From: CAZTAK01 sp964611585
Lineage (GTDB): Bacteria > Pseudomonadota > Alphaproteobacteria > SHVP01
Assembly (NCBI GenBank): GCA_964611585.1
Contig: CAZTAK010000023.1
Coordinates: 1 to 35,814, forward strand
DNA: 35,814 nucleotides
Reading direction: 5' to 3'
Shown here: piece by piece, positions 23,566-31,165 of the stretch
Numbering within the stretch: position 1 is the first letter of the stretch
Layout of the letters: each line of letters begins with the position of its first letter
Translations under genes and position numbers: made by a program
The notes under the pieces: model-generated
The model's database searches: none
The model's input: the letters and a program-made list of their open reading frames with translations, nothing else
What the model was told of the DNA's origin: nothing

Positions 23566-24951
23566 CTAAATGGCCTTTGCGAAACGGTCGGCAGCTTTGC
23601 CGTTGCGGCGGTCTTTCAGCATATCCGACAACAGAAACGCGAGTTCGAGACTTTGTTGCGCATTGAGGCGCGGATCGCAATGGGTGTGGTAACGATCGCC
23701 CAGGTTCTGTTCGGTGATGTCCTGCGCCCCGCCCAAGCACTCGGTCACGTCCTGGCCCGTCATTTCGAAATGGACGCCGCCGGGATAGGTACCCTCGGCG
23801 GCATGAATGGCAAAGAAACTGCGGACCTCCGACAGAATCTGATCGACATGGCGGGTCTTGTAGCCGTTGGTCGATTTGATAGTGTTGCCGTGCATCGGAT
23901 CGCACGCCCACACAACGACGCGGCCTTCGCGCTCGACTGTGCGAATAAGGGTCGGCAATTTTGCGTCCACATTGTCGGCGCCCATGCGCACGATCACCGT
24001 CATCCGCCCAGGCTCGTTCGCCGGATTGAGGGTGTCGATCAGGCGCAACAATTCGTCCGCTTCCAACGACGGGCCGGCCTTCACCGCCACCGGGTTGCCG
24101 ATGCCGCGCATGAATTCGACGTGCGCCCCGTCGAGCTGCCGGGTGCGGTCGCCAATCCACAGCAGATGGGCAGAGGTGTCGTACCATTCGCCACTGGTCG
24201 AATCGATGCGCGTCATCGCCTGCTCATATCCCAGGAGCAGCGCCTCGTGCGAGGTAAAGAAATCGGTCTCCCGCAGGGCCGGGCTGGTTTCGGCGGTCAT
24301 GCCGCAGGCTTCCATGAAGTCGAGCGACTCGGTGATGCGATCGGCCAGCTCCTGATAGCGTTCGCCTTGAGCACTGTTTTCGACGAAGCCCAAATTCCAG
24401 CCATGGACCCGGCGCAACGCCGAATAACCGCCGTGCGAAAAGGCACGAATCAGGTTGAGCGTCGAAGCCGACATGAGGTAGGCCTGCAACAGGCGCTCCG
24501 GATCGGGCGCGCGCGCCTCAGGCGTGAATTCGATTCCGTTGATGATGTCGCCGCGGTAACTCGGCAGTTCGGCGCCGTCGCGCGATTCGGTCGCTTCGCT
24601 GCGCGGTTTTGCGAACTGGCCGGCGATGCGTCCCACTTTGACCACCGGGCGGGCAGCGCCGAAGGTCATCACCACCGCCATCTGCAAAAGCACCCGGAAA
24701 GTGTCGCGGATATTGTCGGGATGGAACTCGGCAAAACTTTCCGCGCAGTCGCCGCCCTGGAGCAGGAACGAACGGCCCGCGGCGACGTTGGCAAGATCCC
24801 GGCGCAGCTGGCGCGCCTCGCCCGCGAACACCAGCGGCGGATAGGTGCGGAGCCGGTTTTCGACCGCGGCCAGTGCGCCGGTGTCCGGATAGTCCGGTTG
24901 CTGGCGGATGGGAAGACCGCGCCACCTTTCGGGGGTCCAGTTGGCTGCCAT
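23566..24951 (-). CDS. Class II DAHP synthase
   Basis: At 461 residues this is the plant-like class II 3-deoxy-D-arabino-heptulosonate-7-phosphate synthase, which condenses PEP with erythrose 4-phosphate to open the shikimate pathway. Diagnostic stretches are WTPERWRGLPIRQQPDYPD at the start, the metal-ligand LLQGGDCAESF (about 63-73), AWACDPMHGNT in the form VVWACDPMHGNT (about 349-360), and HFEMTGQDVTECLGG (about 394-408). Regulation by aromatic amino acids is usual for the family but cannot be read here. The phosphoribosyltransferase gene follows 14 bases after the stop. Confidence 0.96.
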   Translation of the reverse strand: MAANWTPERWRGLPIRQQPDYPDTGALAAVENRLRTYPPLVFAGEARQLRRDLANVAAGRSFLLQGGDCAESFAEFHPDNIRDTFRVLLQMAVVMTFGAARPVVKVGRIAGQFAKPRSEATESRDGAELPSYRGDIINGIEFTPEARAPDPERLLQAYLMSASTLNLIRAFSHGGYSALRRVHGWNLGFVENSAQGERYQELADRITESLDFMEACGMTAETSPALRETDFFTSHEALLLGYEQAMTRIDSTSGEWYDTSAHLLWIGDRTRQLDGAHVEFMRGIGNPVAVKAGPSLEADELLRLIDTLNPANEPGRMTVIVRMGADNVDAKLPTLIRTVEREGRVVVWACDPMHGNTIKSTNGYKTRHVDQILSEVRSFFAIHAAEGTYPGGVHFEMTGQDVTECLGGAQDITEQNLGDRYHTHCDPRLNAQQSLELAFLLSDMLKDRRNGKAADRFAKAI

Positions 24952-24981
24952 TTCGGTACAATCGCTGAATTCGGGCCCCGA

Positions 24982-25010
24982 TGTATAGGCCCTCGGCTCC
25001 CGATTTGCCA
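24982..25010 (-). promoter_or_regulatory. Weak candidate promoter of DAHP synthase
   Basis: The minus strand reads TGGCAA (25010-25005), 17 bases, then TATACA (24987-24982), about 30 bases before the ATG. Only the -10 element is convincing. The rest of the 154-bp gap between this gene and the rhomboid gene shows no gene or clear structure. Confidence 0.3.
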
Positions 25011-25105
25011 GCCCGGAAGTGAGGCGAAAGGGGCCCTGAGCGGAATCGCCGAGAGCGGTCCTCTCTATCCGGTGTCACGGCCCCGACTGGTGCAAAGGAA
25101 CGGTT

Positions 25106-25810
25106 TCACGGGCGCCGCCGCGCCGGGCGGTCGAACAGCGGCACGCTCTTGTGGCGGAACGGGATGATCAGGATGGCGCCCGCCACGAAGCCGCCGATGT
25201 GGGCCCAGAACGCAGTGCCGCTGTCGGCGTCGTAGAAGACCGTCACCGCGGCGACCTGAAAAGCGATCCACATGCCGAGCACCAGCCACACCGGCATCGG
25301 CCAGGTGCGGAAGATGATCAGCACCCACACCCGGCGCCGCGGGTGCAGCATGAGGTAGGCGCCAAGCACCCCCGAAATCGCACCGCTGGCGCCGATCACC
25401 GGCACGTTGGAGGCGGGATCGGCGACAACCTGCGTCAGGCCCGCCACCACCGCACACAAGGCATAGAATGCCCCAAACCGTCCATGACCCATCGAATCCT
25501 CGACGTTGTCGCCGAATATCCAGAGATAAAGCATGTTGCCGAACAGGTGCCAGAAGCCCGTGTGCAGGAACGCCGACGTCAACAGCGTCATCCATGCCGG
25601 CACCAGATACAGATCCGCCGGCAGTTGCGCCTGACCCGTCAGCACACTGGGAACGATCCCGAGTCCCAGGACCAGAGCGTGCCCTTCGCGCCCGCCAAGA
25701 TCGGACTGCATCAGGTAGATGACGACGCAGATGCCGATCAACGCCACCGTCACATATTGAAACGGTATTCGGTGGCGCGGGTTGCGGTCGTAGAGCGGCA
25801 GAAAAACCAT
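25106..25810 (-). CDS. Rhomboid family intramembrane serine protease
   Basis: This 234-residue membrane protein has about six hydrophobic segments. Rhomboid landmarks are present: the HxxxN of WHLFGNMLYL (H88, N92), the nucleophile S142 in IGASGAISG, and the catalytic His H204 in FWAHIGGF. It should cleave single-pass membrane proteins within the inner membrane; targets are unknown. The ATG at 25810 (MVFLPLYDRNP) gives the usual short cytoplasmic N-terminus, and the 10-residue upstream extension is not needed. It diverges from the dehalogenase gene at 25887 across 76 bases, where neither strand has a strong promoter match. Confidence 0.94.
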   Translation of the reverse strand: MVFLPLYDRNPRHRIPFQYVTVALIGICVVIYLMQSDLGGREGHALVLGLGIVPSVLTGQAQLPADLYLVPAWMTLLTSAFLHTGFWHLFGNMLYLWIFGDNVEDSMGHGRFGAFYALCAVVAGLTQVVADPASNVPVIGASGAISGVLGAYLMLHPRRRVWVLIIFRTWPMPVWLVLGMWIAFQVAAVTVFYDADSGTAFWAHIGGFVAGAILIIPFRHKSVPLFDRPARRRP

Positions 25811-25886
25811 GTTCTGGTTACGGCTATTGCGGGCGCACACGACGCCCTATGGTGGGGCCGGGCAAGCTTAACCGGAGACACCGGCC

Positions 25887-26771
25887 ATGATTTCAGCGGA
25901 CGAACGGTACCAGAAAAAACGGACCCGCGTGTTGGGCCGCGAGATGGCCTACATCGAAGAAGGCAGTGGCGATCCGATCGTGTTTCTGCACGGCAACCCG
26001 ACCTCGTCGTATTTGTGGCGCAACGTAATCCCCCATCTGAGCGGACTGGGCCGCTGCATCGCGCCCGACCTGATCGGCATGGGCGATTCGGACAAATTGC
26101 CGGACAGCGGGCCGGATTCGTATGGTTTTGCCGAGCACGCGGCGCATCTCGATGGGTTGCTCGATGCGCTCGACGTGCGCGAGCGCGTGGTGTTCGTCGT
26201 GCACGACTGGGGCTCGGCGCTGGGGTTTCACTGGGCGTTCCGCCACCAGGACGCGGTGCAGGGAATTGCCCACATGGAGGCGCTGGTGCGAACGCTTTCG
26301 TGGGCCGACTGGCCGGAGGCCTCGAAGGACCTGTTTCAGGCGTTTCGTTCGGATGCCGGCGACAAAATGATCCTTGAGAAAAACATCTTCGTCGAACGGG
26401 TGCTGCCGGGTTCGGTTCTGCGAAAGATGACGGACGAGGAAATGGCCGTCTACCGGCGCCCCTATCTCGAATCCGGCGAATCGCGCCGGCCGACGCTAAC
26501 CTGGCCGCGCCAATTGCCAATCGACGGCGAACCGGCCGACGTTTGCCGGATCGTCGAAGATTACATGGGCTGGCTGCCGCAATCGGCGGTGCCGAAACTG
26601 TTCGTCAACGCCGATCCCGGCGCCATCATCCAGGGTCCGGTGCGCGACTTCTGCCGCACCTTCGCCAACCAGCACGAGGTCACGGTCAAGGGCATCCATT
26701 TCATCCAGGAAGATTCGCCGGACGACATCGGTGAAGCGGTCGCGGCGTTCGTGCGCGGCCTCAGGGAGTAA
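25887..26771 (+). CDS. Haloalkane dehalogenase, LinB/DhaA type (copy 2)
   Basis: The 294-residue protein closely follows subfamily II haloalkane dehalogenases. All five key residues are in register with LinB minus one: nucleophile D107 and halide-binding W108 (VVHDWGSALGF), halide-binding N37 (LHGNPTSSYLWRN), acid E131 (HMEAL) and base H271 (GIHFIQEDSPDDIG). The cap segments DLFQAFRS, VERVLPGSVLRKM and RRPTLTWPRQLPI are also LinB-like. It should hydrolyse halogenated alkanes to alcohols without cofactor; preferred substrates are unknown. The ATG at 25887 follows GGAG at 9 bases. It converges on gor with a 12-bp gap. No other lin-type genes are present. Confidence 0.93.
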   Translation: MISADERYQKKRTRVLGREMAYIEEGSGDPIVFLHGNPTSSYLWRNVIPHLSGLGRCIAPDLIGMGDSDKLPDSGPDSYGFAEHAAHLDGLLDALDVRERVVFVVHDWGSALGFHWAFRHQDAVQGIAHMEALVRTLSWADWPEASKDLFQAFRSDAGDKMILEKNIFVERVLPGSVLRKMTDEEMAVYRRPYLESGESRRPTLTWPRQLPIDGEPADVCRIVEDYMGWLPQSAVPKLFVNADPGAIIQGPVRDFCRTFANQHEVTVKGIHFIQEDSPDDIGEAVAAFVRGLRE

Positions 26772-26783
26772 GCTGCGACGAAC

Positions 26784-28157
26784 TCATTCAGCCGCCGCCT
26801 TGGCCGGCTCGATCTTTTCGCGCATGGTGATGAATTCTTCCGCCGCCGTCGGATGGATGCCGATCGTGGAATCGATCTGCGCTTTGGTTGCCTTCATCTT
26901 GATGGCAATCGCGATGCCCTGAATGATCTCGGGCGCATCGGGACCGACCATGTGGGCCCCCAGCACGCGCCCGGTGGCGGCCTCGACCACCAGCTTGGTC
27001 ATGGTGCGTTCATCGCGCCCGGTGAGCGTGTGCCGAAGCGCCCGGAACGTCGAACGGTAGATATCAATGTCGCCGTAGGCTGCGCGCGCATCCGCCTCCG
27101 GGAGACCGACGACAGCGATGGCGGGCTGGCTAAAGACGGCATGGGGGACATCGGCGTGATCCATCCGGCGCGGATTGCCGCCGAACACGGTTTCCGCGAA
27201 ACAGAGCCCTTCGTTGAGAGCGACGGGCGTGAGATTGACGCGGTTGGTGACGTCGCCAACCGCATAGATATTCTCGACCGAAGACCGCGACCATTCATCG
27301 ACCCGGATCGCACCGACATCATCGACGGTAACTCCCAGGTCTTCGAGGCCAATACCATCGGTATTGGGCCGGCGCCCGGTCGCAAACATCACCACGTCGG
27401 TTTCGATGACATCGCCAGTGGTGAAGGTAGCCGAGAGCGCGCCGTCCGTTTTCACGATTTCGGTCAGATTGGTGTTGACGCGGAGATCAATGCCCTTTTT
27501 ACGCAGCTCTGCGCCCATGACGTCGCGCACGTCGTCGTCGAAACCGCGCAAGATCCGGTCGCGGCGATAGAGCTGCACCACTTCGCTGCCGAGACCGTTG
27601 AAGATACCTGCGAATTCAAGCGCGATGAAACCGCCGCCGACGATCACGACCCGGCGTGGGCGTTCAACGAGATGAAACGCTTCGTTCGACGAGATCGCAT
27701 GTTCGATGCCGGGAATCTCGGGCATCACCGGGCGGCCGCCGGTCGCAATCAGGATGGTTTCCGCCGTCACGGTCTTGCCGTCGATGGCAATCGTATGGGC
27801 GTCCACCATGCGGCCCGTGCCGTTCAGTATCTCAACGCCCGCATCCGTCAAAAGCCGGATGTAGATTCCGTTGAGACGGTCGATTTCCCGGTCCTTGTTC
27901 TCGATCAGGCGCGTCCAGTCGTGTGTGATATCGCCGACGCTCCAGCCGTACGCGGCGGCGTCCTCGAAGTCCTCGGCGAAGTGGGACGCATAGACCAGTA
28001 GCTTTTTCGGGATACAGCCACGGATGACGCAGGTGCCGCCGACGCGGTAGTTCTCACACACCGCCACACGGGCGCCGTGGCTGGCGGCAATGCGGCTTGC
28101 GCGCACCCCGCCGGAGCCCGCGCCGATCACAAACAGATCGTAGTCAAATTCGCTCAT
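26784..28157 (-). CDS. gor: Glutathione-disulfide reductase
   Basis: The 457-residue flavoenzyme has the FAD motif GAGSGGVRASRIAA (12-25) and the redox pair C43/C48 in GGTCVIRGCIPKKLL. The NADPH site includes GGGFIALEFAGIF, with basic residues YRRDRILRGFD that favour NADPH. The C-terminal HPTAAEEF holds the catalytic His-Glu. It keeps glutathione reduced in the cytoplasm. Trypanothione or mycothiol reductases are less likely from the active-site context. It starts at the ATG at 28157 and lies 140 bases downstream of the aldehyde dehydrogenase on the same strand; that gap shows no convincing structure. It supports the glutathione-dependent grxD encoded elsewhere in the window. Confidence 0.95.
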   Translation of the reverse strand: MSEFDYDLFVIGAGSGGVRASRIAASHGARVAVCENYRVGGTCVIRGCIPKKLLVYASHFAEDFEDAAAYGWSVGDITHDWTRLIENKDREIDRLNGIYIRLLTDAGVEILNGTGRMVDAHTIAIDGKTVTAETILIATGGRPVMPEIPGIEHAISSNEAFHLVERPRRVVIVGGGFIALEFAGIFNGLGSEVVQLYRRDRILRGFDDDVRDVMGAELRKKGIDLRVNTNLTEIVKTDGALSATFTTGDVIETDVVMFATGRRPNTDGIGLEDLGVTVDDVGAIRVDEWSRSSVENIYAVGDVTNRVNLTPVALNEGLCFAETVFGGNPRRMDHADVPHAVFSQPAIAVVGLPEADARAAYGDIDIYRSTFRALRHTLTGRDERTMTKLVVEAATGRVLGAHMVGPDAPEIIQGIAIAIKMKATKAQIDSTIGIHPTAAEEFITMREKIEPAKAAAE

Positions 28158-28297
28158 CCGCCCAGTGCCTCTAAGGGTTCAATTCCGACATTCGGCGCTG
28201 ATGGAACTGGCGTCAAATGCCGGATTTGAACCGTGGAAAATTGTCAGACTGGTGGTGTCGGCTGACATTGAGGGAGCGAAAGATCGCAACCGCACCA

Positions 28298-29755
28298 CTA
28301 GGAATCGAGGCCGCCGATGCAAAGGTATTTCACTTCGACATATTCCTCGATGCCGTGGTGGGATCCTTCGCGGCCGATGCCCGATTCCTTCATGCCGCCG
28401 AACGGTGCGACTTCGGTCGAGATAATGCCTTCGTTAATCCCGACCATGCCGTACTCGAGGGCTTCGGCCACGCGCCAGATGCGGCCGATGTCGCGGCTGT
28501 AGAAGTAGGAGGCAAGACCGTATTCCGTATCGTTGGCCATCTGGACCGCTTGGTCTTCGGTCTCGAAAAGGAACAGAGGCGCCAGCGGCCCGAATGTTTC
28601 TTCGTGGGCCACCGCCATGTCGGGAGTTACGTCGGACAGGATGGTCGGTTCGAAAAATGTCCCGCCGTTGGCGTGGCGGCCGCCGCCAAGGACAACTTGC
28701 GCGCCCTTGGCCACGGCGTCGGCGATGTGCGCCTCCACCTTCTCGACCGCCGCCATGTCGATCAAGGGCCCCTGATCGGTTTCGCCAAGAAGGCCGTCAC
28801 CGACGCGAAAGGCCGCAACCGCCTCGCTCAGTTTCGCCGTAAACGCCTCGTAGACGCTGTTCTGAACCAGGACGCGGTTGGCGCATACACAGGTTTGACC
28901 GGTATTGCGATACTTGGAGGCAATCGCGCCCTTGACCGCCGCATCGAGATCGGCGTCGTCGAAAACGATGAACGGGGCGTTGCCACCGAGTTCGAGCGAG
29001 ATTTTTTTGACGGTTCCCGCGCACTGCGCCATCAGTTGCTTACCGACGCCGGTTGATCCGGTGAACGAGAGCTTGCGCACAACCGGGTTCGACGTCAGTT
29101 CGCCGCCGATGGCTTGTGACGACCCGGTGATGACACTGAGGATCCCCGCCGGCACGCCTGCGCGCTCGGCGAGTTCGGCAAGTGCCAGCGCCGAAAACGG
29201 TGTCGACGAAGCCGGTTTGACGATCATCGGGCAACCCGCGGCGAGTGCGGGCCCCGCCTTGCGGGTAATCATTGCGGCGGGGAAGTTCCAGGGTGTGATC
29301 GCTGCCGTCACACCGACGGGTTCCTTGACGACGACGATACGCCGGTCGGGAAACGGGGACGGGATGGTGTCACCGTAAAGGCGCTTTCCTTCTTCGCCGA
29401 ACCATTCGATGAACGATGCGGCATAGGCGATTTCGCCCTTCGATTCGGCCAGCGGTTTGCCTTGTTCGGCGGTCATCAGCACGGCCAGGTCTTCCTGGTT
29501 TTCCATCATCAGGTGGAACCAGCGCCGCAGGATTTGCGCCCGCCCCTTGGCCGGCAACGCCCGCCAGGCCGGGTAAGCGGCAGCGGCAGCGTCAATGGCA
29601 CGGCGGGTTTCGGCGGCCCCCATCTTCGGGACCGTGCCCAGCTTTTCGCCAGTCGCCGGGTTGGTGACTTCGAGGGTGGCGGCATCGTCGGCGTCGCTCC
29701 ACGCGCCGCCGAGGTAGCACTGTTGGCGCAACAGTCGGGGATCGGTGATTTTCAT
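28298..29755 (-). CDS. gabD: NAD(P)-dependent aldehyde dehydrogenase, succinate-semialdehyde type
   Basis: The 485-residue enzyme belongs to the GabD branch of aldehyde dehydrogenases. N157 (TPWNFPAAM), K180, E255 (SLELGGNAP) and catalytic C289 (NTGQTCVCANR) are present. The vicinal C291 and the C-terminal PFGGMKESGIGREG and VKYLCIGGL are typical of succinate-semialdehyde dehydrogenase, which makes succinate. Related glutarate-semialdehyde enzymes look similar, so the substrate is not certain. I use the ATG at 29755 (MKITDPRLL); longer in-frame starts run into the promoter. No 4-aminobutyrate transaminase is nearby. The MFS gene lies 76 bases upstream on the same strand but this gene has its own promoter. 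Confidence 0.9.
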   Translation of the reverse strand: MKITDPRLLRQQCYLGGAWSDADDAATLEVTNPATGEKLGTVPKMGAAETRRAIDAAAAAYPAWRALPAKGRAQILRRWFHLMMENQEDLAVLMTAEQGKPLAESKGEIAYAASFIEWFGEEGKRLYGDTIPSPFPDRRIVVVKEPVGVTAAITPWNFPAAMITRKAGPALAAGCPMIVKPASSTPFSALALAELAERAGVPAGILSVITGSSQAIGGELTSNPVVRKLSFTGSTGVGKQLMAQCAGTVKKISLELGGNAPFIVFDDADLDAAVKGAIASKYRNTGQTCVCANRVLVQNSVYEAFTAKLSEAVAAFRVGDGLLGETDQGPLIDMAAVEKVEAHIADAVAKGAQVVLGGGRHANGGTFFEPTILSDVTPDMAVAHEETFGPLAPLFLFETEDQAVQMANDTEYGLASYFYSRDIGRIWRVAEALEYGMVGINEGIISTEVAPFGGMKESGIGREGSHHGIEEYVEVKYLCIGGLDS

Positions 29756-29785
29756 GGTACCAACTTTCGAAACTACAGTGCCGCC

Positions 29786-29814
29786 AATATAGGACTGTGG
29801 TGGCGCTCTGTTAA
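29786..29814 (-). promoter_or_regulatory. Promoter of the aldehyde dehydrogenase gene
   Basis: The minus strand carries TTAACA (29814-29809), exactly 17 bases, and TATATT (29791-29786). Both elements match consensus at five of six positions. The leader would be about 25 bases. It lies between the MFS stop and the dehydrogenase start, so the two can be transcribed separately. Confidence 0.7.
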
Positions 29815-29831
29815 CCACGCACCAGAGTCCG

Positions 29832-31055
29832 TCAGGCCGGGACCGGCCGGGCAAGCCCGCGTTCGTCGATAGGCCAGTGAATCAAGGCCGCCGCCACGCC
29901 CAAAGCGGCCGCGAGCCACCAGACGACGGTGTAGCCGCCGGTGGCGTCGAACAGGATCCCGCCCAGCCACACACCGAAAAACGATCCCACCTGATGGCCA
30001 AGGAAGACCACGCCGATCAGCAAACCGAGGTACTGGACCCCGAAGACCTGGGCGACAATGCCGCTGGTGAGCGGCACAGTGCCCAGCCACATAAGTCCCA
30101 TTGCGGAAGCGAAGATAATGGCGTTGGTCGGCGTCTGCGGCGCCAGCACGAAGGCGACAATGACAATCGAACGCAGCAGGTAAAGGGCGCTCAACAACCC
30201 TTTCTTGCTGAAGCGGTCGCCCAGCATTCCGCAGGAAAACGACCCGAAGATGTTAAAAAACCCGATCGCCGCAAGCGCCGTCGCCGCAATGCCGGCCGAA
30301 AACCCGGCGTCGGTCAAATAGGCCGGCAAATGGACGGCGATAAACATGACCTGAAATCCGCACACGAAAAAGCCCGCGACCAGGAGCCGGTAGCCGCGGT
30401 GCGAGACCGCCTCGCGCCACGCCGCGCGGGCATTGAAGGCGGGTTTGGCCGGATCGGAGGAGACAATGTTTCGCCCGCGCAATCCGAGCGCGAGCGGCAC
30501 CATGATCAATGCGATCGCGCCCAGGCCGACGAACGCGCCTTGCCAGCCGTAGGCGGCAAGCAGGGACTGGGCAATCGGGACCATCGCGAATTGGCCGACC
30601 GAGCCGCCGGCGCTGACGATGCCAAAGGCAAGGCCTTGGCGATGCTTGGGCACCACTCGGCCGACGGCGCCGAGCACCACGGCGAAACTGGTGGCGCTGA
30701 GGCCGATGCCGACCAGAAGGCCCGCGGTCACGTCCATTGCCAACGGCGTCAGCGCCTGCGCCATCAGCATCACACCCAGCCCATACAGGACCCCGCCGAC
30801 GGCGATCACCCGGCCCGATCCATAGCGGTCGGCGATGACGCCGGCAACCGGCTGGGCCAGACCCCACAAAAGGTTCTGTATTGCCAAGGCGAAGGCAAGA
30901 GCCTCGCGGCCCCAGCCCAGGTCGGCAGACATTACCGGCAGAAACAAGCCGAAGGTCTGACGCGTGCCGATCCCCAGCCACATGATCATGGCGGCGATGG
31001 CGATGACGATGATAATCGCCTGGCGTGAAGTGCGCAGGGGGGTCGCGACGGTCAA
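29832..31055 (-). CDS. MFS transporter
   Basis: A 407-residue protein with about twelve hydrophobic segments, in the major facilitator superfamily. Loop motifs include ADRYGSGR (about 75-82), between helices 2 and 3, and the equivalent GDRFSKKG in the second half. The layout resembles monocarboxylate or oxalate/formate-type carriers, but the substrate cannot be assigned. It should sit in the inner membrane. The start is a TTG at 31055, 6 bases after a full AAAGGAG; the nearby GTG is in another frame and does not continue as this protein. It is preceded by its own promoter and lies downstream of glmS. Confidence 0.92.
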   Translation of the reverse strand: MTVATPLRTSRQAIIIVIAIAAMIMWLGIGTRQTFGLFLPVMSADLGWGREALAFALAIQNLLWGLAQPVAGVIADRYGSGRVIAVGGVLYGLGVMLMAQALTPLAMDVTAGLLVGIGLSATSFAVVLGAVGRVVPKHRQGLAFGIVSAGGSVGQFAMVPIAQSLLAAYGWQGAFVGLGAIALIMVPLALGLRGRNIVSSDPAKPAFNARAAWREAVSHRGYRLLVAGFFVCGFQVMFIAVHLPAYLTDAGFSAGIAATALAAIGFFNIFGSFSCGMLGDRFSKKGLLSALYLLRSIVIVAFVLAPQTPTNAIIFASAMGLMWLGTVPLTSGIVAQVFGVQYLGLLIGVVFLGHQVGSFFGVWLGGILFDATGGYTVVWWLAAALGVAAALIHWPIDERGLARPVPA

Positions 31056-31118
31056 CGGTCACTCCTTTGGCCACACTTCGGTCACACCGCGCCTGGGGCG
31101 TGGACACTGCGGCCAATC

Positions 31119-31147
31119 AATATAGACCTGGAAAATTGGCGGGTCAG
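31119..31147 (-). promoter_or_regulatory. Promoter of the MFS gene
   Basis: The minus strand reads CTGACC (31147-31142), 17 bases, TATATT (31124-31119), with start expected near 31112. It begins under 20 bases after the glmS stop, making the MFS gene independent of glmU-glmS. Confidence 0.55.
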
Positions 31148-31165
31148 GCGCCGCGGCGGCGCAGG

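Noticed and set aside
22415..24187. 590-codon extension of the phosphoribosyltransferase frame
   Set aside because: The upstream part lies in another frame of the DAHP synthase gene and is Arg-rich; the family N-terminus begins at 23551.
26853..28001. 382-codon plus-strand frame opposite gor
   Set aside because: Antisense to an intact glutathione reductase with all motifs present; no recognisable protein features.
29877..31028. 383-codon plus-strand frame opposite the MFS gene
   Set aside because: It is rich in His, Gln, Arg and Asp, has no domain pattern, and mirrors a clear transporter gene; it is an antisense shadow of GC-rich coding DNA.
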